From Enterocloster aldenensis (lineage in GTDB: Bacteria > Bacillota > Clostridia > Lachnospirales > Lachnospiraceae): a DNA stretch of 64,000 nucleotides. Numbering within the stretch: the stretch's first letter is position 1; the number at the start of each line of letters is the position of its first letter. The notes beneath the pieces were generated by a model. It was not told the DNA's origin. It was given only the letters and a program-made list of their open reading frames with translations, and searched no databases. The position numbers and the translations under genes are program-made. This document shows positions 35,332 through 43,653 of this stretch, piece after piece. The DNA lies in assembly GCF_003434055.1 (NCBI RefSeq), contig NZ_QVEX01000004.1:248001-312000 (forward strand), in the 5' to 3' direction.

Positions 35332-36741
35332 TTATATGCCGTATTTCTTGCGTTTTTTGGAGAGCGTGGAAATATCCACCCCCATGGCTTCGGCTGCTGC
35401 CGTGGTGGTCTTGTGGCGTTTCAGGGCCTCACAGATCAGCCGCTTTTCCAACAGTACGGTGGCATCCTTCAGGTTCAGGTCCGGGGAATCCATGTCTGAA
35501 ATCATTCCAAGGACACTTTCACCTCCCGGCACCGTAAGTGAGGATGGAAGTTCTGCGGGGGTAATCACATCATTGGTGCCGATTACCACCAGGCTTTCTA
35601 TTGTATGCATCAGTTCCCGGATATTGCCGGGCCAGTCGTGCTGCATAAGGACGTCCATGGCAGAAGCGCCCATGGTCTTGCGGGTGGAGTATTTTTGGTT
35701 AAAGCGGTTCAGGAACGCATTCACCAAAAGGGGGATTTCCACGGTCCGTTCACGGAGCGGGGGAATCTCCACCGTCACAACATTCAGCCTGTAATATAAA
35801 TCCAGCCGGAACTGCCCGTCCTTAACCATCTGTTCCAGATTGCGGTTGGTGGCTGCGATGATGCGGATGTCTAAAGGCACGGTTTTGGCAGATCCGATGC
35901 GCCGTACGCTCCGTTCCTGGACCACCTGCAAAAGCTTTGCCTGTATGTCAAGGCCCAGCTCGCCGATTTCATCCAAGAACAGGGTGCCGCCGTCAGCCAG
36001 TTCGATAAGGCCTGTCTTGCCGGTCTTGGAGGCGCCTGTAAATGCGCCGGCCTCGTATCCGAAGAGTTCGCTCTCAAAAAGGCTTTTTGGGATGGCCCCA
36101 AGGTTTACATGGATGAAATTCCTGTTTTTACGGTTGCTGATGGAATGGATGAATTTTGCATATACATCCTTGCCCACCCCGGATTCCCCCAGGATCATCA
36201 CCGAGGTGGTGACAGAAGCAAGCCTGGTTGCTATTTTATAAATCTGCTTCATACGGTTATCTGAGATAATGATATCCTTGGATAAAAGGGAAGTGGTCAG
36301 TAATTCGTTCAATTGGGACTCCAGGGCCAGGTTCCTGGCATTTAACTGGTTTAATTCCGACTGCATGCGGATGGATTCGCTGCAGTTGGTGACAGAGTAA
36401 ATCAGGTACCTGATCTCGCCGCGGCTGTCCCGCACAGGGGTCAGGGTCGTGGCGATAAAGTCCTCATTGGGATAGGTTACGATGTCGGTGAGCTCCTCGC
36501 CTGTTTCCAGCACCTGGTCGGCCATCACGGGACCGGACAGTGTGACCAGGTTCCTGCGGGATATGATCCGTATATCCTGACCGATGAAATCTTTTATATT
36601 AAAGCCCGCCATGGCGCTGTAGTAATCATTGCCCCATAAAATCATACCCTTTGCGTCTGCAATGATGATTCCCAGCCTGCAATGGTCTAAAAGGCAGTAT
36701 AATGTCTGAATATCAAGTTCTTTTGTTTCACTGTTCTCCAC
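35332..36741 (-). CDS. PAS-domain sigma-54-dependent activator
   Basis: 469 residues from GTG at 36741. The N-terminal PAS domain (about 12-125; LLDHCRLGIIIADAKGMILWGN) probably senses a small molecule or redox state. A coiled linker follows (about 130-165). The AAA+ domain has GESGVGKD, EAGAFTGAS and LFLDEIGEL. The C-terminal HTH is TTAAAEAMGVDISTLSKKRKKYG. The open frame extends to 36768 (GTG) or 36765 (ATG), but GGAGATT before 36741 and a candidate sigma-54 promoter at 36787-36800 favour the shorter form. It is divergent from the acyl-CoA gene cluster and is its likely activator. Confidence 0.87.
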   Translation of the reverse strand: MENSETKELDIQTLYCLLDHCRLGIIIADAKGMILWGNDYYSAMAGFNIKDFIGQDIRIISRRNLVTLSGPVMADQVLETGEELTDIVTYPNEDFIATTLTPVRDSRGEIRYLIYSVTNCSESIRMQSELNQLNARNLALESQLNELLTTSLLSKDIIISDNRMKQIYKIATRLASVTTSVMILGESGVGKDVYAKFIHSISNRKNRNFIHVNLGAIPKSLFESELFGYEAGAFTGASKTGKTGLIELADGGTLFLDEIGELGLDIQAKLLQVVQERSVRRIGSAKTVPLDIRIIAATNRNLEQMVKDGQFRLDLYYRLNVVTVEIPPLRERTVEIPLLVNAFLNRFNQKYSTRKTMGASAMDVLMQHDWPGNIRELMHTIESLVVIGTNDVITPAELPSSLTVPGGESVLGMISDMDSPDLNLKDATVLLEKRLICEALKRHKTTTAAAEAMGVDISTLSKKRKKYGI

Positions 36742-36786
36742 GGTCAATCTCCATTCTCTTATCATCACTCATGATGACCCAATCAT

Positions 36787-36800
36787 GCAATGTCCTGTCC
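36787..36800 (-). promoter_or_regulatory. Candidate sigma-54 promoter of the PAS activator
   Basis: On the minus strand GG-N10-GC with a perfect -12 element TTGCA and a weaker -24 (CGGACAG). A start about 12 bases on leaves a leader of roughly 35 bases to GTG 36741. This suggests the activator is itself sigma-54 dependent. Confidence 0.35.
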
Positions 36801-36839
36801 GGGTCCTGTAAATAAGAATAGAACATCATTAATTTTTTG

Positions 36840-36855
36840 TCAAACACTGTTTGGA
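36840..36855. promoter_or_regulatory. Short dyad in the divergent region
   Basis: CAAAC-act-GTTTG core (36841-36853). It is a possible activator half-site pair between the two candidate sigma-54 promoters. Confidence 0.25.
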
Positions 36856-36960
36856 TGATTATTCCTGACATCGGTAAAAATAAGAAGCGTATTTGTGCAA
36901 TATGCCGGTGCCTGTGTTTGAAAAAAATCATAATCCATGTTAAAAACATAGCAGGAATTT

Positions 36961-36997
36961 GGAAAAAAATCAACATCTTAGTTGAGATATTTTTTCC
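36961..36997. promoter_or_regulatory. 37-bp inverted repeat, candidate enhancer (UAS)
   Basis: Arms GGAAAAAAATCAAC (36961-36974) and GTTG-AGAT-ATTTTTTCC (36981-36997), about 145-180 bases upstream of the -24 box at 37141. Distance and dyad symmetry suit an upstream site for a sigma-54 activator. A terminator is a less likely reading, since no gene ends here. Confidence 0.4.
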
Positions 36998-37140
36998 GAC
37001 AATAGTTTTAATTCCGGCAAAAAAATAAATAATATTTTTTTTTGTTTTTTATTATCACTGTATTTACAAGGCTTTTTCTACATTTCCTATGTCCCTTCCC
37101 TCTTTTTATCAGGACAAAAAAGCCAATATTTGAAAAAGCA

Positions 37141-37155
37141 GGAAAGAAAATTGCT
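37141..37155 (+). promoter_or_regulatory. Candidate sigma-54 promoter of the acyl-CoA cluster
   Basis: GG (37141-37142) - N10 - GC (37153-37154), with AGGAAAG as -24 and perfect TTGCT as -12, about 105 bases before the first gene. No good sigma-A promoter was seen in the surrounding AT-rich gap. Confidence 0.5.
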
Positions 37156-37257
37156 ATATATAAGGGCAGAGGGTAAAAAATTACATCAGTATGGTTTCGG
37201 CCATGGATTGTTAAATTTTTTACAAATCAAATCAATGATTCAATTTAAGGAGGGCTT

Positions 37258-38409
37258 ATGAACAAATACTTTTTAACCGAGGATCAGCTGATGATCCAGG
37301 AACTGGCAAAAAAGTTTGCTGACGAGGTAGTGGCGGCAACGGTAACGGAACTGGACGAAAAACATGAGTTTCCCATGGCAGAGGTAAAACAGTGCGCGGA
37401 AATGGGATTTTTAGGGGTCTGCGTGCCGGAAGAGTACGGCGGCGCAGGACTGGACCATTTAAGCGACGTCCTGGTCATGGAACAGCTTGCGCGCCATTCC
37501 TCCTCCCTGGCCTCCATCATTGACGCCCATGCATCCCTTGGAAGCATGCCTATCCTTATGGCGGGGTCCGAAGAGCAGAAACAGAAATATCTGGCTCCGG
37601 CAGCCACCGGGGAGACACTGTGCGCCTTTGCGCTGACTGAACCCCAGTCAGGCTCTGATGCGGCCCAGATCCGCACAACCGCTGTCCTGGACGGGGATGA
37701 GTGGGTAATCAACGGATCCAAGGCATTTATCACCAACAGTACATATGCGTCCACGTTCCTGGTGGCGGCAAAAACAGATCTGGAGGCAAAGGGCAGCCGC
37801 GGCATCTCCATTTTCATTGTTCCGGCAGGCCTTCCGGGATTTGAGGTGGGCAAGCCTGAGGAGAAGATGAGTAACCGCAGCTCCTACTCCTGTCCGCTGT
37901 CCTTTACCGATGTGCGCATCCCGAAGGAGAACCTGGTGGGGGAATTAAACCGCGGGTTCCCGATTTTCATGAAGTGTGTGGATGACGGCCGTGTGGCAAT
38001 CTCCGCGGTGGCGGTAGGCATGGCGCAGGGGGTCCTGGAGCGCGCGGCCAGATATTCCAAGGAGCGTGTGACCTTTGGCCATCCGATCTGTGAGAACCAG
38101 GCCATTGCATTTAAGCTGGCCGAGATGGCCACTGAGATTGAGGTGGCAAGGGCCATGCTGTATAACACGGCGCGCATGAGCGACAACGGGGTTCCGTTCA
38201 GCAAGGAAGCAACCATGTGTAAGATGTTCTGTTCCGAGATGTGCGTAAGGGTATGTGACATGGGTCTTCAGATCATGGGCGGCTATGGCCTGTGCAATGA
38301 GTATGAGGTGGAGCGCTTCTACCGGGATGCAAAGCTTCTGACCATTGGAGAGGGGACTTCTGAAATCTGCCGCATGGTGGTTGGAAGACATGTGCTGAAG
38401 GAATATTAA
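37258..38409 (+). CDS. Acyl-CoA dehydrogenase (short-chain/butyryl type)
   Basis: FAD enzyme interconverting an acyl-CoA and its 2-enoyl-CoA, with EtfAB (46279-48104) as electron partner. The 383-residue protein has family signature 1 ALTEPQSGSDA near 125, FAD-binding and tetramer motifs (QIMGGYGLCNEYEVERFYRDAK), and the catalytic glutamate E365 in GEGTSE, the position used by short-chain and butyryl-CoA enzymes. In fermenting clostridia such enzymes often run as enoyl-CoA reductases. It is the first gene after the candidate sigma-54 promoter. TAAGGAGGGC precedes the ATG. Confidence 0.9.
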   Translation: MNKYFLTEDQLMIQELAKKFADEVVAATVTELDEKHEFPMAEVKQCAEMGFLGVCVPEEYGGAGLDHLSDVLVMEQLARHSSSLASIIDAHASLGSMPILMAGSEEQKQKYLAPAATGETLCAFALTEPQSGSDAAQIRTTAVLDGDEWVINGSKAFITNSTYASTFLVAAKTDLEAKGSRGISIFIVPAGLPGFEVGKPEEKMSNRSSYSCPLSFTDVRIPKENLVGELNRGFPIFMKCVDDGRVAISAVAVGMAQGVLERAARYSKERVTFGHPICENQAIAFKLAEMATEIEVARAMLYNTARMSDNGVPFSKEATMCKMFCSEMCVRVCDMGLQIMGGYGLCNEYEVERFYRDAKLLTIGEGTSEICRMVVGRHVLKEY

Positions 38410-38453
38410 AAATCAATAACCGGACATGATCCGGGATACAGGAGGGGTTTTAG

Positions 38454-38921
38454 ATGAAACGTTCGTTTTTGTACCTAAGTGAGTTCCATGTGGGTGATAA
38501 GTTCATCACACTGTCAAGAACCGTCACGGAGACGGATGTGGTGCTGTTTGCCGGGATAACAGGGGACAACAACCCAATCCACACGGACAGGACTTATGCG
38601 GAAAGCCTGCCGTTTAAGAGCAGGATTGCCCATGGACTTCTTGGCGCGGGCATTGCCACCGGCCTGTGGGGCCGCATGGGCCTGGTGGACGGTTCCGCCA
38701 TTGCGGCGCTGAGCACGGAGTGGAAGTTTGTCGGCGCCATTAAGATCGGGGATACCATCCACTGTGAGGTAGAGGTGCTGGAAGCCAAGCAATCAAAATC
38801 CAAACCGGACAGGGGCGTGCTGAATATCCAGTATACCATCCTGAACCAGGACAATCAGGTCTGCCAGGTGGGAAGCATGGCAACCATGCTGTACTGGGCG
38901 CCGCCGGAAGAAAAGGAATGA
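38454..38921 (+). CDS. MaoC-type (R)-specific enoyl-CoA hydratase
   Basis: Hydrates 2-enoyl-CoA to (R)-3-hydroxyacyl-CoA, or the reverse. The 155-residue single hot-dog domain carries the hydratase-2 motif with catalytic Asp and His (GDNNPIHTD, then SRIAHGLLGAG). GGAGGGG precedes the ATG. The position between a dehydrogenase and an SDR fits a beta-oxidation-like or reductive sequence working on R-configured hydroxyacyl-CoA, unlike the S-specific crotonase route common in butyrate producers. Confidence 0.85.
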   Translation: MKRSFLYLSEFHVGDKFITLSRTVTETDVVLFAGITGDNNPIHTDRTYAESLPFKSRIAHGLLGAGIATGLWGRMGLVDGSAIAALSTEWKFVGAIKIGDTIHCEVEVLEAKQSKSKPDRGVLNIQYTILNQDNQVCQVGSMATMLYWAPPEEKE

Positions 38922-38933
38922 GGAGGTCTGAAT

Positions 38934-39686
38934 ATGGAAATCAGAAGATATGATGAAAAAATCGCGGTTGTAACAGGCGCTGCCAATGGAATCGGTCTTA
39001 GCATGGTAAAGCGGCTGGTGGAAGAGGGGGCCAAGGTAGCTGCCCTGGATATTGATACTGAGACAATGGAAAAGGAATATGCGGGACAGGAAGAAGACAT
39101 TTACCAGGTTTACTGTGATGTCGCAGAAAAAGAGAGCGTGGACCAGGCAATCGCAAAGGTGCTGGAGCACTTTGGCAGGATTGACGTCCTGTTCAGCAAT
39201 GCGGGGATCATCGGACGCCAGAGCCTTCTGGATACAACCGAGGAAACATGGCGCAGGGTAATCGATATCAACTTAAACGGCATGTTCTTTGTGAACCAGG
39301 CAGTGCTGCGCTCCATGGTGGAAAGAGGGATAAAGGGTGCGGTGGTCAATACCAGCTCCATTGCCTCCGCCACAGTGTCAAGCAACACGGGCGCCTACAG
39401 CGCCAGCAAGGGAGGGGTTACCCAGTTTACCAAATGGGCTGCCCTTGAGATGGCGCCTCACGGAATCCGTGTCAATGCAATCGGACCAGGAACCAGCGTT
39501 ACAAGGATTACCGAGGGAACGCGTTTTAATCCGGAGCGGAATGAGAAATTCCTGCGCAACATACCCATGGGCCGGTATGGGGAGCCAGAGGAGGCAGCGG
39601 CGGCAGCCCTGTACCTGGGCAGCGAGGATGCCAGCTACATTACCGGCGTCACATTGCTGGAAGACGGCGGATTCTCACTGTTCTAA
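38934..39686 (+). CDS. Short-chain dehydrogenase/reductase (3-oxoacyl or 3-hydroxyacyl type)
   Basis: A 250-residue NAD(P)-dependent oxidoreductase. The nucleotide motif is TGAANGIG (TGxxxGxG), followed by NAG in LFSNAGI. The catalytic Ser is in NTSSIAS and Tyr-x3-Lys in YSASKGG, and the C-terminus has TGVTLLEDGG. Asp in LDIDT after beta-2 suggests NAD(H) preference. It starts 12 bases after the hydratase stop with GAGGAGG. In context it would act on (R)-3-hydroxyacyl-CoA or the free (R)-3-hydroxy acid. Sequence alone does not fix the substrate. Confidence 0.85.
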   Translation: MEIRRYDEKIAVVTGAANGIGLSMVKRLVEEGAKVAALDIDTETMEKEYAGQEEDIYQVYCDVAEKESVDQAIAKVLEHFGRIDVLFSNAGIIGRQSLLDTTEETWRRVIDINLNGMFFVNQAVLRSMVERGIKGAVVNTSSIASATVSSNTGAYSASKGGVTQFTKWAALEMAPHGIRVNAIGPGTSVTRITEGTRFNPERNEKFLRNIPMGRYGEPEEAAAAALYLGSEDASYITGVTLLEDGGFSLF

Positions 39687-39754
39687 ATCCAGAGGGCCGG
39701 GGCGTGCCTGGATACCCATTCCCGCCCCGGCCATAACACAGGAAAGGTTGAGAT

Positions 39755-41059
39755 ATGAATATGGATTGGAAAGAAAAATATGCAGATAAGATTTATACGG
39801 CGGCACAAGCGGTTGCCAAAGTTGAATCAGGGGAAAAGATCATCTTTGGGGACTGGGTCAGCGAGCCGCCCGCATTGGTGGAAGCGCTGGTAAACCGGGC
39901 GGATGAACTTAAGGGAGTGGAAATCATACACGGTATGAGCCCGGGGCCCAATGCCTATGTGGCGCCGGAATACCAGGGCATTTTCCATCACACATCCCTG
40001 TTCATCGGACCAAAGACCCGGAAAGCCTATGCGGAAAAGAGGATTGATTACATCGGCGGCACCACCTTCAGCCGCTGGCCGGACCTGTTCGCAAAGAACC
40101 CGGATTTAAATCCGCACTGGGCATTCATCCAGGTTTCGGAACCGGATGAGGAGGGGATGTGCAGCTTTGGCAATGCATGCTGCTTCTCGGAGCCTGCTGC
40201 CAGGACAGCGGACCGTATCATTGCACAGATCAATCCCAAGATGCCCACCCTTGGAGGCAAGAAGATTTCCCTGGATAAGATTGATTATATCGTACCGGCC
40301 GAGTCCGGCCTTTACACCATAGGAAGGGCGGAAATTGACGCCAGGACACAGACCATTGCAGATTATGTGGCGGAACTGGTGGAGGACGGGGCCACCATCC
40401 AGCTGGGCATCGGGGCATTGCCTGACGCCATTGCAAGGAACCTGATGGACAAGAAGGACCTGGGCGTACACTCCGAGACACTGACCGAAGCCATGATGGA
40501 ACTGGTGCAGGCAGGTGTCATCAACAACAGTAAAAAGACCCTGAACCCGGGCATATGCATTGGCGCCCAGGCTGCCGGCTCTGAGAAGTTCTATGAGTTC
40601 ATTGACCATCATCCGCTGTTTGCCGTGTATCCTGTGGATTACGTCAACAACCCGTATGTGGTGGGGCAGAACTACAAGCAGACCTCCATCAACTCCTGCA
40701 TGGAAGTGGACCTGAAGGGACAGGTGAATTCCGAGACCGTGGGCGGACGCCAGTACAGCGGCATCGGAGGACAGCTGGACCATGTGCGGGGAGCCCAGCT
40801 TTCAGAGGGCGGCAAGTCCATCCTGGCCTTGAACTCCACGGCCAAACAGGACACCATATCGAAAATCGTGCCCTATTTTGCGCCGGGGAACGTAACCACC
40901 ATATCCAGGTATGATGTACATTATATCGTGACCGAGTATGGCGTTGCGGACCTTAAGTACAAAACAGAGCGCCAGAGGGCCCTTGCCCTTATATCCATCG
41001 CCCACCCCAAGTTCCGTGATGAGCTTAAGTTTAAGGCAGCGGAAATGGGAATTCTGTGA
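39755..41059 (+). CDS. Acetyl-CoA hydrolase/transferase family CoA-transferase (4-hydroxybutyrate CoA-transferase type)
   Basis: Moves CoA from acetyl-CoA (or similar) to a carboxylic acid, a cheap way to activate or release the pathway acid. The 434-residue class I transferase has the two-domain pattern, GIGALPDAIA, the probable catalytic glutamate in GVHSETLTEAM, and the C-terminal GGQLDHVRGAQLS and YIVTEYGVADL motifs. It resembles the Cat1/Cat2/AbfT group. It is the fourth gene in the sigma-54 run. Whether it takes 4-hydroxybutyrate, butyrate or another short acid cannot be told. Confidence 0.87.
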   Translation: MNMDWKEKYADKIYTAAQAVAKVESGEKIIFGDWVSEPPALVEALVNRADELKGVEIIHGMSPGPNAYVAPEYQGIFHHTSLFIGPKTRKAYAEKRIDYIGGTTFSRWPDLFAKNPDLNPHWAFIQVSEPDEEGMCSFGNACCFSEPAARTADRIIAQINPKMPTLGGKKISLDKIDYIVPAESGLYTIGRAEIDARTQTIADYVAELVEDGATIQLGIGALPDAIARNLMDKKDLGVHSETLTEAMMELVQAGVINNSKKTLNPGICIGAQAAGSEKFYEFIDHHPLFAVYPVDYVNNPYVVGQNYKQTSINSCMEVDLKGQVNSETVGGRQYSGIGGQLDHVRGAQLSEGGKSILALNSTAKQDTISKIVPYFAPGNVTTISRYDVHYIVTEYGVADLKYKTERQRALALISIAHPKFRDELKFKAAEMGIL

Positions 41060-41073
41060 TTAGGAGATGTGCA

Positions 41074-42309
41074 ATGACCATGACAAAACAAAAGAACAGG
41101 CGTATGATCCTGGGCGCGCTGTTTGTCAATGCGTTCTGCTGCGGAGGCGTGTACGCATGGAGCGTGTTCTCAGGTTCCCTGGCAGAGTACCGCAACTGGG
41201 ACTACGGCCAGGTGACGCTGGCATATTCCCTGATGTCCCTCATGCTTTCATTTTTCGGGATTGCAGGCGGCAAGATATTGGACCGGTTCGGGCCTAAGAA
41301 GCTGATGCTTGCGGCCAGCGTCATGTGGGGCGGAGGATGGTTCCTGACAGGATGTGTGGGACAGCTTTGGCAGCTCTATCTGGTGTTTGGGATCATGGCG
41401 GCAGTAGGATCCGGCCTGGCGTACAATCCCAGCATCACCACGGCGGTCCGGTGGTATCCGGACAAAAAAGGATTTGCATCAGGGCTTATAACAGGAGCCA
41501 CGGGCCTGTCCTCGCTGGTGGTTGCCCCGGTGGCTAATATGCTGTTGGAGCGGTATAATGTATCCGTGGCGTTCAGGATTGTGGGGGCCGCGTTCCTGCT
41601 CCTCATGTTCTGTGCAAGCCTTTTGACGGATACGCCTGAGCCTGGATGGGTGCCGGGCGGCTGTGAAGCCGGGGGGAAGGCATCAAATGCAGGCGCTGCA
41701 AATGATCTTACATGGAAGGAAATGTTTGGCGACAGGCGGTTTTACCTGATATGGCTGGCATTTTTAGGGGGCTGTGTGTCCGGCCTCATGCTGATTGGAC
41801 ACGCATCCACCATCGGAAAAGAGGTTGCGGGCATCAGCAGCGGCGAAGCAGCGCTCCTGGTGGGAATCATGGCAGTGGCCAATTTCCTTGGGCGTATGCT
41901 GATGGGGGGCCTGTCGGATAAGATTGGCCGCTACCAGACAATCCTCATATCCCTGGCAGCCAGCACCGTGGGCATGGTTGTACTGTCCCGGGCAAAGGGA
42001 TTTTTCATATTCGTCACAGCGCTTATCCTGCTGTGCGTCTGCTTTGGCGGCGTACTGTCCGTATTCCCCAATATTGTGTCTGAGAACTTCGGGCTTAAGA
42101 ATATGGGGATTAACTACGGTATCGTGTTCACTGCTTACGGGATTGCCGCACTGATCGGCCCCATGACAGCATCTGCGGTTAAGGATGCCAGCGGTTCCTA
42201 CAACATGGCATTCATCATTGCAGGGGTATTTGCGGCAGCTGCATTTATACTGGTATATGTAATCTATTGTATGTCAAAGAAAAATAAGGAAATCCCTGGA
42301 ATGGATTAA
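41074..42309 (+). CDS. MFS transporter, oxalate/formate antiporter (OFA) type
   Basis: A 411-residue membrane transporter with about 12 hydrophobic segments. The OFA-like start is NAFCCGGVYAWSVFSGSL, followed by GGKILDRFGPKK (MFS loop 2-3) and GGLSDKIGRYQ (loop 8-9). ATG 41074 has TAGGAG seven bases upstream. The longer GTG frame from 41056 overlaps the previous stop and is unlikely. It probably exchanges or imports the organic acid used by the cluster. OFA members carry varied carboxylates, so the substrate is open. Confidence 0.85.
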   Translation: MTMTKQKNRRMILGALFVNAFCCGGVYAWSVFSGSLAEYRNWDYGQVTLAYSLMSLMLSFFGIAGGKILDRFGPKKLMLAASVMWGGGWFLTGCVGQLWQLYLVFGIMAAVGSGLAYNPSITTAVRWYPDKKGFASGLITGATGLSSLVVAPVANMLLERYNVSVAFRIVGAAFLLLMFCASLLTDTPEPGWVPGGCEAGGKASNAGAANDLTWKEMFGDRRFYLIWLAFLGGCVSGLMLIGHASTIGKEVAGISSGEAALLVGIMAVANFLGRMLMGGLSDKIGRYQTILISLAASTVGMVVLSRAKGFFIFVTALILLCVCFGGVLSVFPNIVSENFGLKNMGINYGIVFTAYGIAALIGPMTASAVKDASGSYNMAFIIAGVFAAAAFILVYVIYCMSKKNKEIPGMD

Positions 42310-42349
42310 TTGCGGGAAAGTACTGTAAAATAGCAGAGGGAGAAATAAT

Positions 42350-43621
42350 ATGGGTGTATTGTTAGCGTTTGCTCTTCTTGTAATATTGATGTATAAAAAG
42401 GTTCCGATCCTTGTTGCTGCGCCGGTGTGCGCGGCGTTGATGGCGCTTCTGTCCGGGCTTAACGTGTTAGGCACGCTGACCGGGGATTATATGGATGCCA
42501 TGGTCGGATTTATCAAATCTTACTTTATACTGTTCTTAATATGTGCGATATTCGGACGTATCATGGACGTGTCCGGCGCCGCATATTCCATTGGAAACTG
42601 GCTGGGTTCCCGGCTGGGGGCAAGATATGCAATCTGGGGCGTAAGCGTTGCGGCGTTCGTCCTGACCTATGGCGGCGTATCCTGTTTCGTGCTTGTATTC
42701 GCAATCTACCCAATTGCACTGGTGCTGTTTAAGGAAGCCAATATCAGCCGTAAGCTGATTCCGGGCGCCATTGCGGCAGGCGCATTTACCGCCCCCAATA
42801 TTTTATGGGGGTCCCCCGGACTTTGTAATGTCATCCCTACTACATACCTGGGCACCACGGTTAAGGCGGCTCCCCTTGTAAGCGTAATCTGCTCCATTTT
42901 CTTCTATCTCAGCGCCAATATTTACCTGATTTATGAGAACAGGCGCATGCAGAGAAAGGGAGAGTGCTTCATACCCACAGAGAAGATTTCCAAGCTTTTA
43001 AAGGAAAGTGCTGAGAAGAAGGCCATCAGCCCGGTTGTGGGCCTGGTTCCCATTGCGGTCATCATCATTGTCCTCAACGGATTCAACATGGATGTGAATA
43101 TCGCCATGCTGTGCGGTGTGATTGCTGGCTATATCCTGTTTTGGAAAAATATCAATGATAAGATGGACACCCTGGTTGTGGGTGCCCAGAATGCGATTGG
43201 CTCCATCATGAACACGTCAACGGCTGTCGGTATCGGCGGCGTGGCAAAGATAACATCCACATTTACCAGCCTGGTGAACTGGGTATCCAACTTCAGCGGA
43301 TCCCCGTTAATCTCGTGGGCAGTGGCAGTAACCGTCATATCCGGGGCCTGCGGTTCCGGCTCGGGCGGCGTGGCGCTGGCATGCTCTACCCTGGCAGATA
43401 AGTACCTGGCCATGGGCGTTAACCCTGAAATCCTGCACCGTATTGCCAGCTGCGCATGTATCGTCCTGGACTCCCTGCCGTGGAACGGCGTCATGATAAC
43501 AACCATGGCGGCCTGTGACCTGACCCACAAGGAAGCGTATAAGCACCTGTTCATGATTACCGTGGTGCTGGCCTTTGTTAACCTCTGTCTGTGCGTTGGC
43601 CTTGGCCTTATGTTATATTAA
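42350..43621 (+). CDS. GntP-family organic-acid permease
   Basis: A 423-residue integral membrane protein with about 11-12 hydrophobic segments. GntP/CitMHS-type motifs include TYGGVSCFVLVFAIYPIAL, NILWGSPG and SGACGSGSGGVALA. Family members import gluconate, citrate-like acids or 3-hydroxybutyrate. A GntP permease beside an SDR and a sigma-54 activator recalls the Pseudomonas 3-hydroxybutyrate locus, which is the basis for the pathway guess given in the findings. GGGAGAAATAAT precedes the ATG. Confidence 0.82.
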   Translation: MGVLLAFALLVILMYKKVPILVAAPVCAALMALLSGLNVLGTLTGDYMDAMVGFIKSYFILFLICAIFGRIMDVSGAAYSIGNWLGSRLGARYAIWGVSVAAFVLTYGGVSCFVLVFAIYPIALVLFKEANISRKLIPGAIAAGAFTAPNILWGSPGLCNVIPTTYLGTTVKAAPLVSVICSIFFYLSANIYLIYENRRMQRKGECFIPTEKISKLLKESAEKKAISPVVGLVPIAVIIIVLNGFNMDVNIAMLCGVIAGYILFWKNINDKMDTLVVGAQNAIGSIMNTSTAVGIGGVAKITSTFTSLVNWVSNFSGSPLISWAVAVTVISGACGSGSGGVALACSTLADKYLAMGVNPEILHRIASCACIVLDSLPWNGVMITTMAACDLTHKEAYKHLFMITVVLAFVNLCLCVGLGLMLY

Positions 43622-43653
43622 TCATAAAAATACCTTTTAAAAAGGAAGATAAG

